Below are positions 7,547 through 16,202 of a stretch of DNA of 64,000 bases, one piece after another. Under the pieces are notes generated by a model. That model did no database searches. It was not told where the DNA came from and saw only the letters and a program-made list of their open reading frames with translations. Positions within the stretch are counted from its first letter, which is position 1; each line of letters opens with the position of its first letter. A program made the position numbers and the translations under genes. This DNA is from Zoogloeaceae bacterium (GTDB lineage: Bacteria; Pseudomonadota; Gammaproteobacteria; Burkholderiales; Rhodocyclaceae): assembly GCA_024235595.1 (NCBI GenBank), contig JACKMC010000012.1, positions 41,147-105,146 of the forward strand, read 5' to 3'.

Positions 7547-8407
7547 TCAGTCTTGCTTGAGGCTCAGGGCCAGTTGGTAGAGCGCATTCCTGGGGCTGCC
7601 GGTGATCTCCGCGGCCAGCCGGGCCGCCGTCTTGAGCGGCACCTCGTCGAGCAACAGGCGCAGCACCCGCTGCGCTTCGGCCGGGAGGCCCTCGCGCGCC
7701 GGCGGCGCCGAAACCAGCACCACGAATTCACCGCGGCACCGGTTGGAGTCGGCGGCAAGCCATGCCGGCGCCTCGCCCAGCGGCATGCGCGCGATCTGCT
7801 CGAAGAGCTTGGTGAGCTCACGTGCGATCACGAGCTGTCGTCCCGCCTCGAACACCTGCACCAGATCGTCCACCATCTCGACGATGCGGTGCGGCGCCTC
7901 GTAGAACACCAGCGTCGCATCGATCTCCCGAAGCCGCTCTAGGGCCGCGCGCCGCGCGCCGCCCTTGGCCGGCAGGAATCCATGGAAATGGAAATGGGGA
8001 TCGTTGAGACCCGAGGCCGACAAGGCGCTGATGACCGCACTGGGGCCGGGCACCGGTACGACCGGCAAGCCAGCCTCCTGCACCCGCGCCACCGTTCGGG
8101 CACCGGGATCGGAGACGGCCGGTGTGCCGGCGTCGCTCACGAGGGCCACATGCTGCCCGGACTCGATCAAGCGGATGATCTCGCCCGCCGCGCCCTGTTC
8201 GTTGTGCTCATGCACCGCCATCGTGCGGGTGCCGATCCCCAGCGCATCGAGAAGATGCCGCGTGTGACGGGTGTCCTCGGCGGCGATCATGTCGACCTGA
8301 GCCAGCACACCGGCCGCGCGCCGGCTTATATCGGCCAGGTTCCCGAGCGGCGTAGCCACCACGTACAATGACGGCGTCCTGAAAAGGCTTTCACGGATTT
8401 CGCTCAT
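7547..8407 (-). CDS. rsmI: 16S rRNA (cytidine-1402 2'-O) methyltransferase RsmI
   Basis: RsmI 2'-O-methylates C1402 of 16S rRNA, the same nucleotide that RsmH modifies. The 286-residue protein aligns end to end in my memory with E. coli RsmI: LYVVATPLGNLADI at the N-terminus, AAEDTRHTRHLL, the SAM-site motif SDAGTPAVSDPG, PGPSAVISALSASGL, FLPAKGGARR, and FYEAPHRIVEMVDDL. The ATG at 8407-8405 is the only sensible start; the frame stays open far upstream without homology. The gene is divergent from yraN with overlapping start codons. Confidence 0.95.
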   Translation of the reverse strand: MSEIRESLFRTPSLYVVATPLGNLADISRRAAGVLAQVDMIAAEDTRHTRHLLDALGIGTRTMAVHEHNEQGAAGEIIRLIESGQHVALVSDAGTPAVSDPGARTVARVQEAGLPVVPVPGPSAVISALSASGLNDPHFHFHGFLPAKGGARRAALERLREIDATLVFYEAPHRIVEMVDDLVQVFEAGRQLVIARELTKLFEQIARMPLGEAPAWLAADSNRCRGEFVVLVSAPPAREGLPAEAQRVLRLLLDEVPLKTAARLAAEITGSPRNALYQLALSLKQD

Positions 8408-8819
8408 GGATGGATTGCTGCGCTCACTCAAAGCTCGCATTGTCGGCTCCGCGGCCGGCAGCCGGCAAGCGCGGGGCGCCGCGGCCGAGGATCTGGCCGC
8501 CGAATACCTCGCCGCGCAGGGCGCAAGACTGCTTGCCCGCAACGTACGTTGTCGCGGCGGGGAAGTCGACCTGATCGTCGAGCACCAGCGCTGCATCGTG
8601 TTCGTGGAAGTCCGGTTGCGCAGCTCCCGCAGCCATGGCGGTGCTGCCGAAAGCATCACGCGGCACAAGCAGAATCGGGTCATCCTCGCGGCGAGGCACT
8701 GGCTCGCGGGCCCGGGGCGCGGCTGTGCCGCCCGGCCGTGTCGTTTCGATGCGGTGCTGCTGGACAGCCTGCAAGCGGAAGCGATCGAGTGGCTGCAAGG
8801 CGCCTTCGATGCGGAGTAA
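8406..8819 (+). CDS. yraN: UPF0102 / YraN family endonuclease-like protein
   Basis: YraN proteins have a restriction-endonuclease-like fold; their cellular role is not settled. The 137-residue product contains the family motif GGEVDLIVEH followed by IVFVEVRLR, that is Glu-x-Asp then Glu-x-Arg in the nuclease-like core, and AEDLAAEYLAAQGARLLARN at the start of the fold. It is in the same neighbourhood as in E. coli (rsmI, yraN, diaA, dolP), but lpoA, which lies before yraN there, is absent. The only ATG near the domain is at 8406, overlapping the rsmI start codon by two bases. No strong ribosome binding site precedes it. Confidence 0.88.
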   Translation: MDGLLRSLKARIVGSAAGSRQARGAAAEDLAAEYLAAQGARLLARNVRCRGGEVDLIVEHQRCIVFVEVRLRSSRSHGGAAESITRHKQNRVILAARHWLAGPGRGCAARPCRFDAVLLDSLQAEAIEWLQGAFDAE

Positions 8820-8952
8820 GTAACACAGGGTAACAACCCCTCCACCCGCTCTGGGCGAAGATGACGCCACACGAGCGTCGCGCGCAGAGGCCGCATTGCC
8901 CTGCTGCTGCCATGTTAGACTCGACGCGCCTCCTCCAACCCCAGTGCAGAGC

Positions 8953-9546
8953 ATGGATATAGCCGCCCGAATCATTCGCCAGTTTGCCGACAGCATCGAG
9001 GCAAAGAAACACGCCGCGGAGCTGATGGCCTCGCCGATCGCGCAGGCGATCGAACTGATGACGGCCAGCCTGCTCAACAACGGCAAGATCCTGGCCTGCG
9101 GCAATGGCGGTTCGGCCGCCGACGCCCAGCACTTTGCCGCCGAGCTGGTCAATCGCTTCGAGATGGAGCGTCCACCGCTCGCCGCGATCGCACTCACCAC
9201 CGACAGCTCCATCCTGACCTCGATCGGCAACGACTATCGCTTCGAAGAGATCTTCTCCAAGCAGGTGCGTGCCCTTGCCCAACCGGGAGACGTGCTGCTC
9301 GCGATCTCGACCAGCGGCAACTCGGCCAACGTCATCGAAGCGATCCATGCCGCACATGAGCGAGAGGCCCGGGTCGTGGCGCTAACCGGCCGGGGCGGCG
9401 GTCTCATCGGTGAATTGCTCGCACCGGACGATGTACATCTTTGTGTCCCCAACGATCGCACTGCACGCATTCAGGAAGTTCACCTGCTGACCCTGCACTG
9501 CCTTTGCGATGGAATCGACTGTCTGTTTCTTGGAGTTGAAGAATGA
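8953..9546 (+). CDS. diaA: SIS-domain protein, DiaA / GmhA family
   Basis: DiaA promotes DnaA assembly at the origin in E. coli; the closely related GmhA isomerises sedoheptulose 7-phosphate for LPS heptose. The 197-residue product is a single SIS domain with the sugar-phosphate loop GNGGSAADAQHFAAELVNRF and the second conserved serine loop LLAISTSGNSANV. I favour DiaA because yraN precedes it and dolP follows it, as in E. coli; sequence alone does not exclude GmhA activity. The ATG at 8953 was chosen because SIS homology starts there; 19 upstream in-frame codons look noncoding. It overlaps dolP as ATGA. Confidence 0.85.
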   Translation: MDIAARIIRQFADSIEAKKHAAELMASPIAQAIELMTASLLNNGKILACGNGGSAADAQHFAAELVNRFEMERPPLAAIALTTDSSILTSIGNDYRFEEIFSKQVRALAQPGDVLLAISTSGNSANVIEAIHAAHEREARVVALTGRGGGLIGELLAPDDVHLCVPNDRTARIQEVHLLTLHCLCDGIDCLFLGVEE

Positions 9547-10172
9547 AGAAATCCACACGCCGCGGGCTGCTTGTCCTGACCCTGATCGCGGGCATCGTCC
9601 CGGCTCTGCAGGGCTGCTTTCCGGTCGTCGCAACAGGGGTCGGCATGGGCGCAATGATGGCCGCCGACCGCCGCAGCTCGGGATCCTATGTCGAAGACGA
9701 GGGCCTCGAGTGGAAGGTGCAGAACCGCATCGCCGAGAAATTCGGGGACCGCGTTCATGTGAATGCCACCTCCTTCAATCGCAACGTGCTGCTCTCCGGC
9801 GAAGTGCCTGATGATGCGACCCGTGCCGAGGTCGACCGGATCGCCGCAAGCGTTCCCAACGTACGGGCCATCACCAACGACCTGCAGGTCGCAGGCATCG
9901 CCTCGCTGACATCGCGAAGCAATGACGTGGTGATCACCTCGAAGGTCAAGGCGCGCTTTGTCGACGCCGCGACCTTCGGCGCCCACCATGTGAAGGTCAT
10001 TACCGAGGCCGGCACGGTCTACCTGATGGGGCTGGTCACCCGCGAGGAGGCCGACAAGGCCACCGAGCTGGCGCGCACCACCAGCGGCGTGCGCAAGGTG
10101 ATCCGGGTATTCGAATACATCTCCCCCGAAGAGGCGCGCCGCCTCGACCAGCGCGAAGCCGAAAAGAAGTAA
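9543..10172 (+). CDS. dolP: BON-domain outer membrane lipoprotein DolP (YraP)
   Basis: DolP is a lipoprotein with two BON domains that binds anionic phospholipid and supports outer membrane integrity at division sites. The 209-residue product has a signal peptide ending in LQGC (lipidated cysteine 25), a first BON domain at about residues 55-120 (VQNRIAEKFGDRVHVNATSF, LLSGEVPDDATRAEVDRIA) and a second at about 127-195 (ITSKVKARFVDA, VYLMGLVTREEADKATELA). The last 15 residues are charged. The start overlaps the diaA stop. A strong symmetric terminator follows 24 bases after the stop. Confidence 0.9.
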   Translation: MKKSTRRGLLVLTLIAGIVPALQGCFPVVATGVGMGAMMAADRRSSGSYVEDEGLEWKVQNRIAEKFGDRVHVNATSFNRNVLLSGEVPDDATRAEVDRIAASVPNVRAITNDLQVAGIASLTSRSNDVVITSKVKARFVDAATFGAHHVKVITEAGTVYLMGLVTREEADKATELARTTSGVRKVIRVFEYISPEEARRLDQREAEKK

Positions 10173-10195
10173 TCAACGCCGGCCGCTTCGCAAAG

Positions 10196-10224
10196 GAAAC
10201 GGGCCCCGTCGAGGGGCCCGTTTC
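10196..10224. terminator. Bidirectional intrinsic-type terminator between dolP and mpl
   Basis: A 12-bp perfect stem (GAAACGGGCCCC, loop GTCGA, GGGGCCCGTTTC) lies between the converging genes dolP and mpl. Each arm ends in TTT on its own strand, so it can serve both directions, although the tracts after the stem are short in T. Confidence 0.8.
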
Positions 10225-10248
10225 ATTGCTCCCTGCCACAGGCTCGTT

Positions 10249-11598
10249 TCAGCGCGCCGACAAGGCGTCGAGCAGGCGCTGGTGAATCCCGCCGAAGCCG
10301 CCGTTGCTCATCACCAGGACCCGGTCGCCAGCGCGCGCCTCGGCGACGATGGCCGCAACCATTGCCTCCAAATCGTCGCTGACCAGGGTTTTCGAGGCGA
10401 TCGGGGCAAGCGCCGCAGCGACGTCCCAGCCCAGATCCCGGGCATAGCAGAAGACCCTGTCGGCCGCCTCGAGACTGGCCGGCAACTGGGCCGCCATGAG
10501 ACCGAGCTTCATCGTGTTTGAGCGCGGCTCGAGCACCGCGAGGATGCGGGCATCGCCCACCTGGCGCCGCAAGCCTTCGATCGTCAGCGCAATGGCGGTG
10601 GGATGATGTGCAAAGTCGTCATACACCGTGACCCCCGCTACACAGCCACGCAGCTCGAGCCTGCGCTTGATGCCCTTGAAGCGCGACAAGGCATCGATGG
10701 CCACCGCGGGCGTCACGCCGACGTGGCGGGCCGCTGCGATCGCGGCCAGTGCGTTGGATCGATTGTGCCGCCCGGCAAGCGGCATCACGGCCTTGCCGAG
10801 GCCCTGTCCCGCGAGCGCGAAAACCGCCTCGTCCGGCGAGGCGCCCTCGGTGGCCAGCCAGCCGTCCGCCCGATCGAACCATTCGAGCTCGGACCAGCAG
10901 CCCCGCTCGATCACCCGCTGCAGGCTGGACTCGGTACCGTTGGCGAGAATGCGACCATTACGCGGCATGATCCGAACCAGATGATGGAACTGGGTCTCGA
11001 TCGCCGCCAGATCGGCGAAGATGTCCGCGTGATCGAACTCGAGGTTGTTCAGGATGGCGGTGCGCGGCCGGTAATGAACGAATTTCGAACGCTTGTCGCA
11101 GAAAGCGGTGTCGTACTCGTCGGCCTCGATGACGAAGAAGGGTGAATCCGTGAGCCGCGCCGAAACGCCGAAATTCTGTGGCACTCCACCCACCAGGAAA
11201 CCCGGGTTCAGACCGGCGTCCTCGAGCAGCCAGGCGAGCAGCGAGGTCGTCGTCGTCTTGCCATGGGTGCCCGCCACCGCCAGCACCCAGCGTCCCTGGA
11301 GTACGTTTTCGGCCAGCCATTGCGGCCCCGACACATACGGCAGACCCCGATCCAGGATCTCCTCGAGCAGCGGGTTACCCCTTGACACCGCGTTGCCCAC
11401 CACGAATACATCCGGCGCGCCTGCGATTTGTGCCGGATCGTAGCCCTCGATCAGGTCGATCCCCTGCTCCTCGAGCTGGGTGCTCATCGGCGGATAGACA
11501 TTGGCATCGCAACCGCTTACCGTATGGCCCGCGGCGCGCGCCAGGAGGGCGATGCCGCCCATGAAGGTGCCGCAGATGCCGAGGATGTGGATGTGCAT
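10249..11598 (-). CDS. mpl: UDP-MurNAc:tripeptide ligase Mpl (cell wall recycling)
   Basis: Mpl joins recycled L-Ala-gamma-D-Glu-meso-DAP tripeptide to UDP-MurNAc. The 449-residue length and the N-terminus MHIHILGICGTFMGG are typical. The Mur ligase P-loop GTHGKTTTTSLL spans 110-120; EADEYDTAFCDKRSKFVHY and NLEFDHADIF are hallmark Mpl segments, the latter providing the metal and ATP contacts; LKGIKRRLE-like FKGIKRRLELRG and YDDFAHHPTAI follow. The ATG at 11598 was chosen by homology; 77 upstream in-frame codons are unsupported. Its presence implies meso-DAP-type peptidoglycan. Confidence 0.95.
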   Translation of the reverse strand: MHIHILGICGTFMGGIALLARAAGHTVSGCDANVYPPMSTQLEEQGIDLIEGYDPAQIAGAPDVFVVGNAVSRGNPLLEEILDRGLPYVSGPQWLAENVLQGRWVLAVAGTHGKTTTTSLLAWLLEDAGLNPGFLVGGVPQNFGVSARLTDSPFFVIEADEYDTAFCDKRSKFVHYRPRTAILNNLEFDHADIFADLAAIETQFHHLVRIMPRNGRILANGTESSLQRVIERGCWSELEWFDRADGWLATEGASPDEAVFALAGQGLGKAVMPLAGRHNRSNALAAIAAARHVGVTPAVAIDALSRFKGIKRRLELRGCVAGVTVYDDFAHHPTAIALTIEGLRRQVGDARILAVLEPRSNTMKLGLMAAQLPASLEAADRVFCYARDLGWDVAAALAPIASKTLVSDDLEAMVAAIVAEARAGDRVLVMSNGGFGGIHQRLLDALSAR

Positions 11599-11700
11599 CG
11601 ATACTCCGGAAAGTCGCGGCCCCGGCGTGTTCACAATGGTGAAACGCGGTGCACGTGTAGAATGGAGCGCATTGTAATCGATGGCGACCCCGGCCCCTCC

Positions 11701-12303
11701 ATGCCCCATCGTGCCAACCCCCATCGCACCAGTATCCTGCGCCGCGAAATCGCCGCGCTTGCCGCCCGCATGATGGCGGAAGACGGTATCCAGGACTATG
11801 GTTTCGCAAAGCGCAAGGCAGCCCGCCAACTGGGTGCCACCGAGGCCGACTCACTGCCGACCAATGCCGAGATAGAGGCCGAACTTCGCGCCTGGCAGGC
11901 CATTTACCAGGACGAGGAACATGCCGAACGCCTCGTCGAGATGCGCCGCGCAGCCATCGAAGTCATGCGCCTGCTCGCCGAATTCCGGCCCTACCTGACC
12001 GGTGCGGTGCTCGACGGCACGGCAGGCCGATATTCGGAGGTCGATATCGAGATCTACTCCGAGAGCGCCAAGGACGTCGAAATCTTCTTTCTCAACCGCG
12101 ACCTGCGCTACGAACACCGCGAACCGCGTCGCGCGGCACCGGATGCCGCCGAGGCGGTACTCGTGTTCGACTGGAACGAGGTGCCGATCCGGGTTTCGAT
12201 CTACGAGCACAATGTAGACCGTCACTCGCGGCGAAGCACAGAACGCATCCGCCTGCCGGGCGTCGAAGCGCTTCTCCAGCCACAATCGCAAGCGACCCCA
12301 TGA
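11701..12303 (+). CDS. Conserved protein of unknown function, possible nucleotidyltransferase-like region
   Basis: The 200-residue product has no signal peptide or membrane segment. The N-terminal half is helical and charged (AARMMAEDGIQDYGFAKRKAA). The C-terminal half contains GAVLDGTAGRYSEVDIEIYSE, then VEIFFLNRDLRYEH and AVLVFDWNEVPIRVSIYE. The Gly/Ser with spaced acidic residues on predicted strands resembles a minimal nucleotidyltransferase core, but I cannot show this. A TAGAAT hexamer at 11658-11663 covers the alternative ATG at 11662, so the later ATG at 11701 is the better start. It faces away from mpl and overlaps the thioredoxin gene as ATGA. Confidence 0.7.
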   Translation: MPHRANPHRTSILRREIAALAARMMAEDGIQDYGFAKRKAARQLGATEADSLPTNAEIEAELRAWQAIYQDEEHAERLVEMRRAAIEVMRLLAEFRPYLTGAVLDGTAGRYSEVDIEIYSESAKDVEIFFLNRDLRYEHREPRRAAPDAAEAVLVFDWNEVPIRVSIYEHNVDRHSRRSTERIRLPGVEALLQPQSQATP

Positions 12304-12860
12304 AACCACTCCACCAGACCTTGCTGGTCATTGCCGTCGCCGCCGGCGCGGGTGCGGCCGGATACCTCTTCAACCACAGCATGAGCGCCTCGGCGGACCG
12401 TACCGCGCAGCCGGGCAGCTACATCTCGTCGGCGGCCGGCGCGAAGATTTTCGCACTCGAGTTGACCGACATCGCCGGCGAAAAGAAGTCGCTCGAGCAG
12501 TGGCGCGGCAAGATCATGGTCGTGAACTTCTGGGCAACCTGGTGCCCGCCCTGCCGCAAGGAAATTCCGGATTTTTCGCGCGTCAGTCGGCGTTTCGAGA
12601 ACAGAGGGGTACAATTCGTAGGCGTCAGCATCGATACGCCGGAAAACGTCGGCCCCTTCCAGAAGGAATACGGTGTGCCCTATCCACTCCTGATCGGCAG
12701 TACCGGAAGCCTTCACTTCGCCGGCGAGATCGGAAACGCTGCCATGGGCTTGCCGTTTACCGTGATACTCGACGCAGAAGGCAGCATCCGTCACGTGAAG
12801 CTGGGCATCCTGAAGGAATCGGAACTCGAGGAAAAACTCACCGGATTGCTGCCAGGCTGA
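12300..12860 (+). CDS. TlpA/ResA-like membrane-anchored thiol:disulfide oxidoreductase
   Basis: The 186-residue protein has an N-terminal membrane anchor or uncleaved signal (residues 6-23), then a thioredoxin fold facing the periplasm. The redox motif WCPPC (Cys82 and Cys85) lies in VVNFWATWCPPC, and the cis-proline loop is GLPFTVILD. Proteins of this group reduce apocytochrome c or other periplasmic disulfides; no cytochrome c maturation genes are in the window, so the partner is unknown. The start overlaps the upstream gene's stop. Confidence 0.88.
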   Translation: MKPLHQTLLVIAVAAGAGAAGYLFNHSMSASADRTAQPGSYISSAAGAKIFALELTDIAGEKKSLEQWRGKIMVVNFWATWCPPCRKEIPDFSRVSRRFENRGVQFVGVSIDTPENVGPFQKEYGVPYPLLIGSTGSLHFAGEIGNAAMGLPFTVILDAEGSIRHVKLGILKESELEEKLTGLLPG

Positions 12861-12908
12861 GCGGAGATCTGGACAAGCGCCGGCATTTTGCGGCAAACTT
12901 CCACGATC

Positions 12909-13397
12909 ATGCCTAGAACCCGCAGCAAAAAGACCCAATCAGAACCGATCCAGCAGCGCCGAATTCTCGTCCTGCACGGGCCGAATCTGAACTTGCTGGG
13001 AACCCGCGAACCCGAAATCTACGGTCGCACGACGCTGAGCGATATCCATGCGGCCATGGAAAGCCGGGCGCGCGCGAATGGCCTGTTGCTCGAGTCCTTC
13101 CAGAGCAACCACGAAGGTCAGTTGATCGACCGCGTCCAGGCAGCCGCGGCCGAAGATGTTGAGTTCATCATCATCAACCCCGCAGCCTATACCCACACCA
13201 GCGTGGCACTGCGCGACGCCCTCGCCGGCGTAGACATCCCCTTCGTCGAAGTCCACCTGTCGAACGTGCATGCCCGCGAAGCCTTCCGTCACCATTCCTA
13301 TTTCTCGGACCAGGCTGTCGGCGTCATCTGCGGCCTGGGTGCATACGGCTACATGGCAGCGCTCGAGTTCTGTCTCAGCCGCCTCGCATCGGAATAA
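12909..13397 (+). CDS. aroQ: 3-dehydroquinate dehydratase, type II
   Basis: AroQ dehydrates 3-dehydroquinate to 3-dehydroshikimate in the shikimate pathway. The type II signature is complete: ILVLHGPNLNLLGTREPEIYG with the catalytic tyrosine, NPAAYTHTSVALRDAL, and VEVHLSNVHAREAFRHHS with the catalytic histidine. The 162-residue length includes about 17 extra N-terminal residues (PRTRSKKTQSEPIQQRR) before the usual first strand. I took the ATG at 12909; an in-frame TTG at 12888 is also open. The order aroQ-accB-accC is common in proteobacteria. Confidence 0.95.
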   Translation: MPRTRSKKTQSEPIQQRRILVLHGPNLNLLGTREPEIYGRTTLSDIHAAMESRARANGLLLESFQSNHEGQLIDRVQAAAAEDVEFIIINPAAYTHTSVALRDALAGVDIPFVEVHLSNVHAREAFRHHSYFSDQAVGVICGLGAYGYMAALEFCLSRLASE

Positions 13398-13403
13398 GTA
13401 CGC

Positions 13404-13422
13404 GGCGCCCATCGGGCGCCGT
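13404..13422 (+). terminator. Stem-loop between aroQ and accB (attenuator-like)
   Basis: An 8-bp perfect GC stem with the loop ATC lies just after the aroQ stop and 22 bases before accB. It lacks a T tract, so it may reduce read-through or protect the mRNA. The stem and loop nearly match the terminator at 58260-58283. Confidence 0.45.
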
Positions 13423-13443
13423 GAATCATTTGGAGAACTGAAA

Positions 13444-13893
13444 ATGGATCTGCGCAAGCTCAAAAAACTGATCGATCTCGTCCAGGAATCCGGCATTTCC
13501 GAACTGGAGGTAACCGAGGGCGAAGAGAAAGTGCGCATCGCCAAGCAACTCGCTCCTGCCGCCGGGCCCACCTATGTCACGGCAGCCCCTGCGGCGCAGG
13601 CAGCCGCGGCTCCGGCCGCCATCAGCGTGCCGGCCGATCCGGCCGATGAAACGCCCGAAGGACACGTCGTCAAGTCGCCCATGGTCGGCACCTTCTACCG
13701 CGCCGCGGCGCCGGGAGAGAAGCCTTTCGTGGAGATCGGCGACAGCATCTCGAGCGGCGATCGCCTGTGCATCATCGAGGCCATGAAGCTGATGAACGAG
13801 ATCGAATGCGACGCCACCGGCACGATCAAGGCGGTACTGGTCGAGAATGGCCAGCCGGTCGAATACGGTCAGCCTCTGTTCATCATCGGCTGA
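13444..13893 (+). CDS. accB: Biotin carboxyl carrier protein of acetyl-CoA carboxylase
   Basis: AccB carries the biotin that is carboxylated by AccC and used to form malonyl-CoA for fatty acid synthesis. The 149-residue product has an N-terminal helix (MDLRKLKKLIDLVQESGISE), a short Ala/Pro-rich linker at about 37-68, and the biotinyl domain with VKSPMVGTFYRA and EAMKLMNEIE; Lys115 is the biotinylation site. The ATG at 13444 follows a TTTGGAGAA ribosome binding site. accC begins 54 bases downstream. Confidence 0.97.
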   Translation: MDLRKLKKLIDLVQESGISELEVTEGEEKVRIAKQLAPAAGPTYVTAAPAAQAAAAPAAISVPADPADETPEGHVVKSPMVGTFYRAAAPGEKPFVEIGDSISSGDRLCIIEAMKLMNEIECDATGTIKAVLVENGQPVEYGQPLFIIG

Positions 13894-13947
13894 GGCCGGC
13901 GCGCATGATCGAAAGAACGCTGTTTGTAGACGGCCGGGGAGCTGCCC

Positions 13948-15309
13948 ATGTTTGAGAAGATCCTTATTGCCAACCGTGGCGAGATTGCGCTGCGGGTGCT
14001 GCGCGCCTGTCGGGAACTCGGTATCAAGACGGTGGCGGTGCACTCCGAAGCCGACATCGAGGCAAAGTACGTCAAGCTCGCCGACGAATCGGTGTGCATC
14101 GGCCCGGCCTCATCCACGCTGAGCTACCTCAACGTGCCGGCCATCATTTCGGCGGCCGAGGTTACCGACTCCGAGGCCATCCACCCCGGCTACGGCTTCC
14201 TCTCCGAGAACGCCGACTTCGCCGAGCGCGTCGAGCAGTCCGGTTTCGTGTTCATCGGTCCCAGGGCCGACACCATCCGCCTGATGGGCGACAAGGTATC
14301 GGCCAAGGATGCGATGAAGGCAGCCAACGTGCCCTGCGTGCCGGGCTCCGAGGGCGCACTGCCCGAAGACCCCAAGGAGATCGTCAAGATCGGGCGCGCG
14401 GTCGGTTATCCGGTGATCATCAAGGCCGCCGGCGGTGGCGGTGGTCGCGGCATGCGGGTGGTTCATACCGAAGCGGCATTGCTGAACGCCGTCACCACCA
14501 CCCGCGCCGAAGCCCAGGCCGCATTCAGCAACCCCGTGGTCTACATGGAGAAGTACCTCGAGAACCCGCGCCATGTGGAAATCCAGATCATGGCCGACCA
14601 GCATGGCGGCGCGGTCTACCTGGGCGAGCGCGACTGTTCAATGCAGCGGCGCCACCAGAAGGTGATCGAAGAGGCGCCGGCGCCGGGCATCGACCGCAAG
14701 CTGATCGCCAAGATCGGCGAGCGCTGCGCCGAGGCATGCCGCAAGATCGGCTACCGTGGCGCCGGCACTTTCGAATTCCTCTACGAGAACGGCGAGTTCT
14801 ACTTCATAGAGATGAACACCAGGGTCCAGGTCGAGCATCCGGTCTCTGAGCTGATTACGGGTGTCGACATCGTCCAGGCCCAGATCCGCGTCGCCGCAGG
14901 CGAGAAACTCTGGATTCGCCAGCGCGACATCGAGTTCCGCGGCCATTCGATCGAGTGCCGGATCAATGCCGAGGACCCCTTCAAGTTCACGCCCTCGCCC
15001 GGCAAGATCACCAACTGGCATACCCCTGGCGGCCCGGGGATCCGGGTCGATTCCCATGTTTACAATGGCTATACGGTCCCCCCGCACTACGACTCCATGA
15101 TCGGCAAGCTGATCTCCTACGGCGACACCCGCGAACAGGCCATCCGGCGGATGCGCATTGCGCTGTCCGAGATGGCAGTGGAAGGCATCAAGACCAATAT
15201 CCCCCTGCACCAGGAATTGATGCAGGACGCCAATTTCGTCCGCGGCGGCACCAGCATCCACTATCTGGAACACAAGCTGGCGGATCGCAGCGAGGTCAAC
15301 AAGGGCTAG
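13948..15309 (+). CDS. accC: Biotin carboxylase subunit of acetyl-CoA carboxylase
   Basis: AccC carboxylates biotin on AccB with ATP and bicarbonate. The 453-residue protein has the N-terminal MFEKILIANRGEIALR, the glycine-rich ATP-grasp loop KAAGGGGGRGMRVV (about 159-172), the bicarbonate/biotin site region ERDCSMQRRHQKVIEE, EMNTRVQVEHPVSE and the C-terminal domain. The ATG has a GGGGAG site upstream. prmA begins five bases after the stop, so aroQ-accB-accC-prmA-DUF3426 is probably one transcription unit. Confidence 0.97.
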   Translation: MFEKILIANRGEIALRVLRACRELGIKTVAVHSEADIEAKYVKLADESVCIGPASSTLSYLNVPAIISAAEVTDSEAIHPGYGFLSENADFAERVEQSGFVFIGPRADTIRLMGDKVSAKDAMKAANVPCVPGSEGALPEDPKEIVKIGRAVGYPVIIKAAGGGGGRGMRVVHTEAALLNAVTTTRAEAQAAFSNPVVYMEKYLENPRHVEIQIMADQHGGAVYLGERDCSMQRRHQKVIEEAPAPGIDRKLIAKIGERCAEACRKIGYRGAGTFEFLYENGEFYFIEMNTRVQVEHPVSELITGVDIVQAQIRVAAGEKLWIRQRDIEFRGHSIECRINAEDPFKFTPSPGKITNWHTPGGPGIRVDSHVYNGYTVPPHYDSMIGKLISYGDTREQAIRRMRIALSEMAVEGIKTNIPLHQELMQDANFVRGGTSIHYLEHKLADRSEVNKG

Positions 15310-15314
15310 TCGAG

Positions 15315-16202
15315 ATGTGGCGATCCGTAAGCCTGCAAGCTGACGCGAACCGGGCGGAAGCGCTCTCCGATGCGTTGATGGAACACGGTGCGCTGTCGGT
15401 ATCGATCGAGGATGCCGACGCCGGCACCGAGCTGGAGCAACCACAGTTTGGCGAACCCGGCATGGACCCGGCAAGCCTCTGGAATCACAGCACGGTGATC
15501 GCGCTTTTCGACCCTGAGACCGACCTCGTCGAGGCGCTTGCCGCGGCCTCGGCCGCGGCAGGTTGCGAGCAGACCCCCGCCTACACGGTCACTGAGCTGG
15601 CCGAACAGAACTGGGTGCAGCTTACCCAGAGCCAGTTCGACCCGATCCGCATCACCGCGCGACTGTGGATCGTACCCTCCTGGCACGAGGCCCCAGATCC
15701 TCACGCCATCAATATCGTGCTCGACCCCGGCATGGCCTTCGGCACCGGCAGCCACCCCACCACCAGGCTGTGTCTCGAGTGGCTGAGCGAGGCGGTGACG
15801 CCGGACTGCAGCGTGCTCGACTACGGTTGCGGCTCGGGGATCCTGGGGATTGCCGCAGCGCGGCTCGGCGCCGGATCGGTGCTGGGCATGGACATCGACG
15901 AGAAGGCCCTCGAAGCGGCTGCGGACAACGCCGCCCGAAACCGGGTCAGCCTGAAGCTGCAGCATTCCACGGCGCCGCTCGAGGCACAGTACCAACTGGT
16001 GGTGGCGAACATCCTCACCAATCCGCTTTGCGTTCTTGCACCGGCCATCGCGGCACGCGTCGCACCCGGCGGAAGGCTCGCCCTGTCGGGCGTCCTGGTC
16101 ACCCAGGCAGAACAAGTGATCGCCGCTTACGCCCCCTTCATCGCGCTCGCGGTGGGCGCAACCGACGACGGCTGGGTACGCCTGGAAGGTACCCGCCGAT
16201 GA
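15315..16202 (+). CDS. prmA: Ribosomal protein L11 methyltransferase
   Basis: PrmA trimethylates ribosomal protein L11. The 295-residue product has an N-terminal substrate-recognition domain (MWRSVSLQADANRAEALSDAL), then WHEAPDPHAINIVLDPGMAFGTGSHPTT-type sequence characteristic of PrmA (here split as NIVLDPGMAFGTGSHPTTRL), the SAM motif VLDYGCGSGILGIAAARLGA at about residue 170 and the post-motif NILTNPL. The start is fixed by homology and by its five-base distance from accC. The stop overlaps the next gene. Confidence 0.95.
   Translation: MWRSVSLQADANRAEALSDALMEHGALSVSIEDADAGTELEQPQFGEPGMDPASLWNHSTVIALFDPETDLVEALAAASAAAGCEQTPAYTVTELAEQNWVQLTQSQFDPIRITARLWIVPSWHEAPDPHAINIVLDPGMAFGTGSHPTTRLCLEWLSEAVTPDCSVLDYGCGSGILGIAAARLGAGSVLGMDIDEKALEAAADNAARNRVSLKLQHSTAPLEAQYQLVVANILTNPLCVLAPAIAARVAPGGRLALSGVLVTQAEQVIAAYAPFIALAVGATDDGWVRLEGTRR

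Noticed and set aside
14955..15314. N-terminal extension of prmA into accC
   Set aside because: The frame is open, but accC is certain there and PrmA homology begins exactly at the ATG at 15315.
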